This document shows positions 7,358-13,363 of a stretch of 23,086 bases of DNA, piece after piece. The notes below the pieces were generated by a model, which was not told the origin of the DNA, made no database searches, and saw only the letters and a program-made list of their open reading frames with translations. The stretch's first letter is position 1; each line of letters opens with the position of its first letter. The position numbers and the translations under genes are program-made. The DNA comes from a virus: the IMG/VR virus record IMGVR_UViG_3300044729_000111, positions 1-23,086 of that record; one strand, 5' to 3'.

Positions 7358-7492
7358 TTACTTCTTCTTGCCCATCTTCTTCATAGCCATCTTCTTTGTA
7401 GTCTTCTTCATGGCCATTTTCTTAGCAGCCTTCTTAGCCTTAGCCTTACCTGCTGGTGTGTAATCAAACTTCTCTGTTCCTACCATTGGCAT
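7358..7492 (-). CDS. Lys-rich 44-aa protein with MPMVG start
   Basis: I found this gene by reading the gap between its neighbours. ATG at 7492-7490 overlaps the upstream stop as TAATG, and TAA is at 7360-7358. The product is 44 residues long with 16 lysines. The start MPMVGTEKFDYTPAGK resembles tiny proteins I recall from many aquatic phages (MPMVG.KKF.YT..GK). The C-terminal part repeats KKMAMKK twice. AGGA lies upstream (GATAGGACAAGTATA). No enzyme function is expected. The charge and repeats suggest DNA or polyanion binding, as in histone-like tails, but this is inference. Confidence 0.78.
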   Translation of the reverse strand: MPMVGTEKFDYTPAGKAKAKKAAKKMAMKKTTKKMAMKKMGKKK

Positions 7493-7938
7493 TATACTTG
7501 TCCTATCTCTTTCATTACTGCTGCGGTTGATTGGTTTATGTTCTTTGCATCTGGCATTGAATTAGCATTGTATGGCTTATTCAATACTTCGGAGGCTGCT
7601 TCTGCCTCACGAATCTTCTCCATCGAAGTTCCACCAGGCTGAATGCCTTGTGCCTTCGCATTAGCGTATGCAGATAGTTCACTTTCGAAACGCTTACGTG
7701 GAGCATTTCGCTGACTGTTAGCATCGCCAGTATTCATCTGAAGTCCTCTGGCCTTACAGCCAAAGCAATCAGGTCCACACTTAGTGTGGTCTATAAAGAT
7801 ATCGTTCTCATCAGGGAACGGTTCAGTTGATGTAGCATCACAATACACACACCCATATAATGCTGAGTATGGAATCATGTCTCCATCAACTAGTTTGTAT
7901 GCCCACTCAAGAACTTTACTTGCATGTTCGTGTCCCAT
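7492..7938 (-). CDS. cysteine-cluster (probable zinc-binding) virion-region protein, 148 aa
   Basis: This 148-residue protein has a probable zinc site. C30 and C33 form CVYC, and H51, C54, C58 and C61 lie in DHTKCGPDCFGCKARGL, giving at least four suitable ligands. The C-terminal half is polar and helical (FESELSAYANAKAQGIQPGG then KIREAEAASEVL). I recall similar GPDCFGCK proteins next to capsid genes of actinobacterial phages, always of unknown function. The start is supported by AGGGGACAT before the ATG. It lies seven bases after the 89-residue gene and overlaps the 44-residue gene as TAATG. A structural metal site is more likely than an enzymatic one. Confidence 0.72.
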   Translation of the reverse strand: MGHEHASKVLEWAYKLVDGDMIPYSALYGCVYCDATSTEPFPDENDIFIDHTKCGPDCFGCKARGLQMNTGDANSQRNAPRKRFESELSAYANAKAQGIQPGGTSMEKIREAEAASEVLNKPYNANSMPDAKNINQSTAAVMKEIGQV

Positions 7939-7945
7939 ATGTCCC

Positions 7946-8215
7946 CTATATTGCTGTGAAGTTTGCTGTGGTTACTCCAACGTTTCCATTGATTAGTGCC
8001 TCACGAGTTGCTTCATTTACAGTGTACTTACTACCACCAAGATATACTTCTTGGTAGGTGTCCAAATCACCATCATATGGATAACGAACCTGACGATAAG
8101 TCCCATTAACTCTAATGATGCTGATGCCACGTGTTAACTTGTAGAATGTAAAGAGTCGTTGAACTCCTTCAAAGCCTTCATCGACAGTTGGTGTCTCGAA
8201 GATGTAATCTGTCAT
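7946..8215 (-). CDS. hypothetical small protein after capsid, 89 aa
   Basis: This 89-residue protein is probably beta-rich: FTFYKLTRGISIIRVNG, YRQVRYPYDGDLDTYQEVYL, then GSKYTVNEATREALINGNVG and VTTANFT. The final part resembles a short motif in small proteins that follow phage capsid genes (a glycine-tyrosine strand, then EA..AL..AGVG). I cannot name the family. The start is firm, with AAAGGAGG four bases before the ATG, the strongest ribosome site in the window apart from that of the capsid gene. This suggests high expression and perhaps a stoichiometric virion role such as head completion or decoration, though that is inferred. Confidence 0.7.
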   Translation of the reverse strand: MTDYIFETPTVDEGFEGVQRLFTFYKLTRGISIIRVNGTYRQVRYPYDGDLDTYQEVYLGGSKYTVNEATREALINGNVGVTTANFTAI

Positions 8216-8227
8216 GACTCCTCCTTT
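8216..8227 (-). promoter_or_regulatory. strong Shine-Dalgarno site of the 89-aa gene
   Basis: Minus strand AAAGGAGG followed by AGTC and the ATG at 8215. It closely matches the complement of bacterial 16S rRNA 3' ends. A weak stem (TGGTG/CACTA) lies immediately upstream and could modulate access. Confidence 0.7.
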
Positions 8228-8243
8228 AGTGGACTCACCACCA

Positions 8244-8261
8244 GGCAGGGTTTCCCCTGCC
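8244..8261 (-). terminator. GC-rich hairpin after major capsid gene (possible partial terminator or mRNA stabiliser)
   Basis: On the minus strand this is a perfect 7-bp stem, GGCAGGG/CCCTGCC, closing a GAAA tetraloop (GNRA type). It starts 18 bases after the capsid stop codon and before the next ribosome site. No U-tract follows, so it is not a standard rho-independent terminator. Hairpins after phage capsid genes often protect the 3' end of the abundant capsid mRNA or reduce read-through. The structure is directly visible; its effect is inferred. Confidence 0.5.
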
Positions 8262-8278
8262 CAGCAGTCAATTAACTA

Positions 8279-9481
8279 CTAGAGAGCAGCGATTGATGAA
8301 CCTGATGTGATTCGGAATAGAGCCTCATCACGGTATACTGCGAAGCCAAGTACGCCGTACCAACCCATTGGGCGGAAACGCATCAACTTATCAGTTACGT
8401 TACCGATAACTACGTGTGGTTCTTCAGCTACGGCTTCTGCCATTGCCTGTGCACCGCATACGATTGTATCGAATACGCGAGTTACTGGAGTTACAGTTAC
8501 TGTTGCTCCAACTGTTACTGCTGCAGTGTTTGCTGTGTCAACTGTGATAGTTGTTGTTGAGCCACTTGTTGCGATAGCAGTAATCTTTGCACCAGATGCG
8601 ATACCTGTTGCAGCAATCTTGTCGCCAACTTCAGCGCGAGATGCGATAACAGATGATGCAGCTACACCAATAGTGAATCCTGCTGATGTTCCTGCTACAG
8701 TTGCTGTTGTTGTTGCTAATGCTGACTGGTCTGCACCTGTCTTAGCATTGAACAAACGTGATGACTCTACGAAGAATGCGCCTTCGTACTCACCGATTTC
8801 TCCAGCCCAAATCTTGCTTGAGTTTTCAGCAGATTGTGCCTGTGGGTAGCGCCATCCAAGGTCGCCTGTCTCTGCACGAAGGTCGTGTGAAACTTCTGGG
8901 TGGATACCAACCCAGTATGCATTTCCGCGACGGCCCTTAGCCTTGTTAGAACGCAACTTCGCTACAGCACGACGAATGTCTGCTGAGTCTAGTGTATCTG
9001 CTGCATCAATTGTTGCAGTTGATGTTGCGTTGCCTGCGAAGATGTTGTTTGAACCTGAGCGTAGAGTTGTCATTGCAACTGAGTCGATAGAATCGGCTAG
9101 GTTGTAAGCAATGATGTTTGCGATTGCTGGGTCTACATCTGCTAGAGAGAATAGCTCCAATGCGCGTGTTACAAGTACAGCGTTACCGTACTCGTTAAGT
9201 GTTACAGTAACAGATGTTGGTGTTGACAATGCTACTGCATCTGGGTCAACTGTCTCTGTTAGTGTTGATGTCTTTGTGTCTAGGTCAACGTACTTCTGTA
9301 GAACTACAGTTGAACCTGGGATTGCTTGCTTTGCTGGGCGCTTATCTGCGACAGAACGAATTAGGGGTTCTGAACGGAGAGCGAACTCGAGAAGGCGGTC
9401 GTATGCCTTCTGTACGAGACCAGCACCGCCAACTGTACCACCGAGCGAACCGCTCGTGGTATCTGTATATGCGTTTGCCAT
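8279..9481 (-). CDS. major capsid protein (N4-gp56-like) with inserted domain
   Basis: This 400-residue protein is the main shell subunit. I recognise it from its resemblance to N4-gp56-family capsid proteins: residues 26-66 (YDRLLEFALRSEPL, then IPGSTVVLQKYVDL), TLTETVDPDAVAL near 73-85, VTLNEYGNAVLVT near 93-105, DPAIANIIAYNLADSID near 117-133, and a C-terminal section RFRPMGWYGVLGFAVYRDEA near 368-387. Between about 255 and 333 lies a Thr/Ala/Val/Gly-rich beta stretch (VGDKIAATGIASGAKITAI and following) interrupting the fold; it looks like an inserted surface domain. The start is firm, with AAGGAG ten bases before the ATG. The scaffold precedes it and a hairpin follows. There is no obvious N-terminal delta domain, which fits a separate scaffold. 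Confidence 0.92.
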   Translation of the reverse strand: MANAYTDTTSGSLGGTVGGAGLVQKAYDRLLEFALRSEPLIRSVADKRPAKQAIPGSTVVLQKYVDLDTKTSTLTETVDPDAVALSTPTSVTVTLNEYGNAVLVTRALELFSLADVDPAIANIIAYNLADSIDSVAMTTLRSGSNNIFAGNATSTATIDAADTLDSADIRRAVAKLRSNKAKGRRGNAYWVGIHPEVSHDLRAETGDLGWRYPQAQSAENSSKIWAGEIGEYEGAFFVESSRLFNAKTGADQSALATTTATVAGTSAGFTIGVAASSVIASRAEVGDKIAATGIASGAKITAIATSGSTTTITVDTANTAAVTVGATVTVTPVTRVFDTIVCGAQAMAEAVAEEPHVVIGNVTDKLMRFRPMGWYGVLGFAVYRDEALFRITSGSSIAAL

Positions 9482-9491
9482 TTTTTTTAGT

Positions 9492-9497
9492 CTCCTT
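9492..9497 (-). promoter_or_regulatory. Shine-Dalgarno site of major capsid gene
   Basis: Minus strand AAGGAG, ten bases before the capsid ATG, separated by an A-rich spacer that should remain unstructured. This supports strong translation of the most abundant protein. Confidence 0.7.
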
Positions 9498-9512
9498 GAC
9501 TATGAACGGATA

Positions 9513-9986
9513 TTATTGTTGTCCTTGCATCAGTGAGATTAACTCTTCCATAGAACTTGCATTGTCCATGCGCTGTTCTAGGTCCTGTGCTCGGTCTGGT
9601 GTAACGGCATTCTGTGTCATGACATCTTGCTGACGTAACGTCGCAAGGTTTTGTGTGTCAGGTTTCTGTGATACCTCTATACCAAATAGGTCAGCGTTCT
9701 CGTCTAGCCAGTTCGATACTGCCTCTTCTGAAAAATCACCATCTAAATCCTTGAGGACTAGACGTGCTGCCTTCTGGTTTACACCCTTCTTTTCTAGTAC
9801 TGACTTAACGGTAGACTCACGCTGCGACTTGGTAAATGTCTCAAGTTGCTCAGTAAGTTCCTTGATACGCTTTTCATCTGCACGCTTGGCTTTGCGTAAC
9901 TTTTTAAGTAAGTCACTGCCGTCCATTTGTGTATCTGTGTCGGTATCTTGGTCTTCGTCTTCGTCGTCCCAGTAGTTGTTGCTCAT
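9513..9986 (-). CDS. capsid scaffolding protein
   Basis: This 157-residue, highly charged protein directly precedes the major capsid gene, as scaffolds usually do. Residues 4-20 are almost all Asp/Glu (DDEDEDQDTDTDT). Residues 24-60 form a likely coiled coil (LLKKLRKAKRADEKRIKEL, then EQLETFTKSQR). The middle contains LEKKGVNQKAARLVLKDLDG, a pattern I recall from scaffolds of actinobacterial phages. The C-terminus ends in a helix (MEELISLMQGQQ) that may contact the capsid protein. It is expected to shape the procapsid and leave or be degraded before packaging. The ribosome site is GGGTGG upstream. The adjacent Ntn-hydrolase gene product could be its protease, but no cleavage site can be assigned. 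Confidence 0.82.
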   Translation of the reverse strand: MSNNYWDDEDEDQDTDTDTQMDGSDLLKKLRKAKRADEKRIKELTEQLETFTKSQRESTVKSVLEKKGVNQKAARLVLKDLDGDFSEEAVSNWLDENADLFGIEVSQKPDTQNLATLRQQDVMTQNAVTPDRAQDLEQRMDNASSMEELISLMQGQQ

Positions 9987-10103
9987 AGCAACCCACCCTT
10001 CTATTCGTTGTTAGTTCGCAGGCCACAGTTCAGTTCGGGGAAACTGGCTGGCTCCTACTGTCGGTCTATTACTCTGACGGGGCCGATAGGTCCGTTCAGG
10101 ATT
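9987..10103 (-). other. 117-bp intergenic gap upstream of scaffold
   Basis: This is the longest gap inside the gene series. It holds a small hairpin at 10031-10046 (CAGTT/AACTG, six-base loop). TAGAAT on the minus strand near the left gene end resembles a -10 box, but no convincing -35 is present. A processing site or local promoter for scaffold and capsid would make sense here, but the sequence alone does not establish one. Confidence 0.35.
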
Positions 10104-11489
10104 CTAGAATTGTCCTACGCTTGATGTCGTAAGACTTGTCTTGTTCGTGCCTGCTGCACCACTAAAGGATGCAATCTCACGTTGTGTAAGCTTCTGACGC
10201 TTACGTTGTGCTGATGCTAGGCTATTGAATACCTCTTGCTCAGCTTCTGTCTGGCCATAGCCTTCAAGAGTTGTGCCATAGATATCAGATAGTTTCTCAG
10301 CAGTTGGAAGGATGTCTGCAATAGTTGCGTAACCCTTCTGTGCTTCTGCCTGTGTAACACCCTGTGCTGCTAGTTGTTCAGCAACTGATACACCAGTCTG
10401 TAGTCCTTGACGTGCTGCTGCTACACCGATTTCAGATGCTGCAACCTGACGTTCAATCTTCTGGAACTGCTGGTTAGGGTCTAGTACATAAGCAACTAGG
10501 TCTGCTTGACCAATGCCATAGAAGTCACGTAATTGACGTGAGATAGCAGGGTCAGCATTCTGTACGCGCTGTACCGCTGTAACTACACGGTTAGAAAGTT
10601 CTGCTGCAGATACATCGTTAGCGATAAACTGAGATACATACTCATCAGTATCGAACTGCTTGAGTCCATATGCACGTAAAACCTGACGATATCCATCTTC
10701 AACATTAAGATACTCACCAGGATTAAGGACTGCTAAGCCCTTCTTAATACGTGCTTCATTGGCCTTAAAGCGTGTCTTGTACTCTTCTGTTTCTTGCAAG
10801 CCTAGTGTAATTGTGGCTTCAGTTGCACCATCAATTGCTAGTTCTTTAATTTTATTTACAAGGCTTCCTAAGCCATAACGCTGAAAGCGTTCAGTAAGAA
10901 CGTCAATAGCATTCTTACGAGTTGTTTCTGCTGCAGCTTTCTTCTCTGCTGCCGCTAGGTCTGCGGCTGTTTTGTTCGCATTGGAAAGGCTAGCAATCTG
11001 AGACTGTAAAGACTGTATTAAAGCAAGTACTGCAGGGTCAGTTATATTATTAACGACATTCTGTGGCGCCACATATGTTGGCGTAACAACTGGAACAGTT
11101 GCAGGTGTAGTAGTTTTGGTTGTGGTAACTACACCAGTTACTGGGTCAACAGTTGACTTAAATCCAGGTGCATTCTCATTAATAACCTTAGCAGTATTAG
11201 TTGCATTTTCGAATGCCGCTAATTGTGCAGAAGTTTTGCCAGTTGAGCCAACCTTTACTGTGTAGTAACGTGGGTCATCAATGCCTACTGGTCCGCTTAA
11301 GACTTCACTTACATTAGCAGCAGCGCTGACGCTTACTGGTACACCTAGTGCAATCTTTTCAGCATCAGTTAATGGTTGACCTGCTCCTAGTTTTCTAACA
11401 GCTGTCTGCATTTGTGCTGGGGTTAGTGTTGGGTTATTGGGTACAGCCCCGCCACCATCAATCATCTGTAATTCTGGATTGTATCTCAT
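10104..11489 (-). CDS. large virion-region protein of unknown function, 461 aa
   Basis: I do not recognise a named family. The N-terminal 150 residues are Thr/Pro/Val-rich and probably disordered. Near 155-200 lies a coiled coil (LALIQSLQSQIASLSN, then AADLAAAEKKAAAE). The rest is helical, with repeated aromatic-glycine helices (FQRYGLGSLVNKIKEL, YRQVLRAYGL and LRDFYGIGQADLVAYVLDP). I start at the ATG at 11489, which overlaps the previous stop as TAATG and has GGGG nine bases upstream. A TTG at 11504 would add five residues but would itself contain part of that ribosome site. Helical virion proteins lying before the scaffold could be part of an internal core or a minor tail assembly. It is probably co-translated with the two genes before it. 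Confidence 0.8.
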   Translation of the reverse strand: MRYNPELQMIDGGGAVPNNPTLTPAQMQTAVRKLGAGQPLTDAEKIALGVPVSVSAAANVSEVLSGPVGIDDPRYYTVKVGSTGKTSAQLAAFENATNTAKVINENAPGFKSTVDPVTGVVTTTKTTTPATVPVVTPTYVAPQNVVNNITDPAVLALIQSLQSQIASLSNANKTAADLAAAEKKAAAETTRKNAIDVLTERFQRYGLGSLVNKIKELAIDGATEATITLGLQETEEYKTRFKANEARIKKGLAVLNPGEYLNVEDGYRQVLRAYGLKQFDTDEYVSQFIANDVSAAELSNRVVTAVQRVQNADPAISRQLRDFYGIGQADLVAYVLDPNQQFQKIERQVAASEIGVAAARQGLQTGVSVAEQLAAQGVTQAEAQKGYATIADILPTAEKLSDIYGTTLEGYGQTEAEQEVFNSLASAQRKRQKLTQREIASFSGAAGTNKTSLTTSSVGQF

Positions 11490-12346
11490 TACATCAGACC
11501 CCAATCGCTGAAGACTTTAGTAGTTAAAGTATCAATAGTATTACGTGCGTTATTAGTATATGGCCAGTCAGGTGAACTCTTGACTGTCTTTTCAACCATC
11601 CATTGAGGCATAATCTCTTGCTTACCCGTAGTTGGATTTATGTAGTTCATAATTCTTTTAACTAAAGGATTCTGGAAGTCAACAGTATCTGGGTCTAATT
11701 CTAGTAAACTAGCCACAGAAGATGTTACGTTAGATGCGAGAGCAGATAGGGATACGTTGTTCTTAATACCTTCTGCATAGGCAGGATATGCACTAGCTGC
11801 AAGACCCTTAATATCATTCATGATATCATCTGTTGTAGTCTCACCAGCAAACAATGCTGTAGACTTTGTGTCCCAATATGCAGTGTTTAGTAGATTGCCA
11901 ACGCCGTAGGCATTAGCAAATGATTGCAATGCTGATACAGAACTCATGGTGCTTCCACCAAGTTTGCCCATACTGCCAGACTTGACAATCAACTGGTCGA
12001 CTTGGTCGTCGCTCATACCGCTTTGGTAACCAATTTCTACCTGCTTCTCAACGCCAGGTGTCCATTGTATACCCTGCTGAATCAAACGCTTCTTTGATTT
12101 TACCTTATAAGAATCTAAGTCTTGTGCATATACACCAGGCTGATTGGTTGCTGCAGTTTTTCTAGCACGAGCAATAGAGTTATTGCTTCGGTAGAAGGCG
12201 CTTCCTAAAACAAAAGAACGGAAACCGTCCATGTCTCCTTTAAGATACGCCTGCCATGCTTTTTCAAGGTCTGGGTCGGTAGCCTTGAGAGCAAGAATCA
12301 TTTGAAGTTGCTCTGCTACTGTAGCATCATTGTCGCTAATAGCCAT
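11489..12346 (-). CDS. virion-region protein of unknown function, 285 aa
   Basis: This 285-residue protein is mostly helical. It has a motif-like segment near residue 30 (WQAYLKGDMDGFRSFVLGS) followed by FYRSN and a basic stretch (ARARKTAATN, then YKVKSKKRLIQQGIQW). GYQSGMSDDQVDQLIVKSG near 128 and a central helical region follow; the end is TLTTKVFSDWGLM. I cannot name the family. Its ATG overlaps the stop of the 338-residue gene as TAATG, and its own stop overlaps the next ATG in the same way, so the three proteins are probably made in fixed ratio. GGGGGTCTATA precedes the ATG. A virion-interior role is inferred from context. Confidence 0.78.
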   Translation of the reverse strand: MAISDNDATVAEQLQMILALKATDPDLEKAWQAYLKGDMDGFRSFVLGSAFYRSNNSIARARKTAATNQPGVYAQDLDSYKVKSKKRLIQQGIQWTPGVEKQVEIGYQSGMSDDQVDQLIVKSGSMGKLGGSTMSSVSALQSFANAYGVGNLLNTAYWDTKSTALFAGETTTDDIMNDIKGLAASAYPAYAEGIKNNVSLSALASNVTSSVASLLELDPDTVDFQNPLVKRIMNYINPTTGKQEIMPQWMVEKTVKSSPDWPYTNNARNTIDTLTTKVFSDWGLM

Positions 12347-13362
12347 TATAGACCCCCAGACAGGATGCTAGTCATATCTTTCATAAACTCAAATCCCTTA
12401 CGGCGTTCATATTCCTCAGGGTTTGACTCCTTAAGTTTCTTTTCAACAATTGCTTCAGACGCTTCAGCGGTTAGACCAGGTGTAGTAACCTGTACATTTT
12501 CCATCTTGCCTGTCTTCGGATTCTTAACCTTTTTGTAGGTAGTAAGAGTACCAGTATTAGCCTTATTAAGTAAGTCGAATAGTTCCAACTTCGTGGCTTC
12601 GTCTAACTTCTGCCCAATCTTTGTAAGACCCCATTGTTCAATTGCATCGAAACTCTTAGCCTTATCTAACTGTGAGATAGAACGAGTAGGAAGAGTTGGC
12701 TCATCTCCCTTTACAGACTTTAATGAATCAGTCAGTAACTGAAGTGGAGTAATTTTCGGCCCACGGCCACCCTGGTAGATAGTTGCCGCAGTTGTTACTA
12801 GTTGTGACCATAGGCCATAAGCCTCAACGGGGCTGATAGTTTTGCCCTTGGCTGCATATGCACCAATAATTTTATTCTGTAAAGCCTGGTCATTCCAAAA
12901 ATCAGTAGCATAAGTTGATGCCAATTTTAATGTTGGAGTAACCGACGATACTGGCTTGCCATCTTTAAAGGTTAATCCTTTTGTAGGCTCATTTACTTCA
13001 CCTGTATATACAAATGCTGTAGTTCCAACTGCTCCTGCAGCCCATACAGATGGGTCATTTGTATCAAGACCAGTGGCTACTCTAAGGTCTGCTGCTAAAT
13101 CATCAGTAATACCAACAGGCGCATTTGGTGCAATGACTGGACCCTTAGGTAAAGGTCCTGGTTTATCAGACTTTGGTGGAGTCTTAGGTTTACCAGACAA
13201 CTGACGATTAATTTCAGTAAGTTCAGCACGGTCTTTCTTGGTTGCCTCTAATGATGCAATACGTTCTTTTGCAGTACTTGCGGTAACATCAACCTTAGAA
13301 GCAGCAGCAATCTTAGCCGTTAATTCTTTTTTACGTTTTAATAGTTCTTCTGTGGTTGCCAT
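12346..13362 (-). CDS. virion-region protein of unknown function, 338 aa
   Basis: This 338-residue protein begins with a Lys/Glu-rich coiled coil (EELLKRKKELTAKIAAAS, then a second helix ending in RQLSGKP), followed by a Pro/Lys-rich linker (PKTPPKSDKPGPLPKGP). The remainder is a mixed fold with ISPVEAYGLWSQLVTTAA near 175 and a long C-terminal helix (EASEAIVEKKLKESNPEEYE). I do not recognise it. It starts one base after the stop of the giant protein with AGGA upstream, and its stop makes TAATG with the next gene. The linker and coil suggest a bridging structural protein. No enzymatic motif is visible. Confidence 0.78.
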   Translation of the reverse strand: MATTEELLKRKKELTAKIAAASKVDVTASTAKERIASLEATKKDRAELTEINRQLSGKPKTPPKSDKPGPLPKGPVIAPNAPVGITDDLAADLRVATGLDTNDPSVWAAGAVGTTAFVYTGEVNEPTKGLTFKDGKPVSSVTPTLKLASTYATDFWNDQALQNKIIGAYAAKGKTISPVEAYGLWSQLVTTAATIYQGGRGPKITPLQLLTDSLKSVKGDEPTLPTRSISQLDKAKSFDAIEQWGLTKIGQKLDEATKLELFDLLNKANTGTLTTYKKVKNPKTGKMENVQVTTPGLTAEASEAIVEKKLKESNPEEYERRKGFEFMKDMTSILSGGL

Positions 13363-13363
13363 G

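Noticed and set aside
9111-9536. Plus-strand 141-codon frame over the capsid gene start
   Set aside because: It lies opposite the firmly identified capsid gene, crosses its ribosome site and has no recognisable product.
10080-10125. Possible promoter (minus-strand TAGAAT) before scaffold
   Set aside because: No -35-like hexamer at proper distance; the match is too weak to list as a promoter.
11487-11504. TTG start giving a 466-residue form of the gene ending at 10104
   Set aside because: ATG at 11489 forms TAATG with the upstream stop and has GGGG at suitable distance; the TTG would lie on that GGGG.
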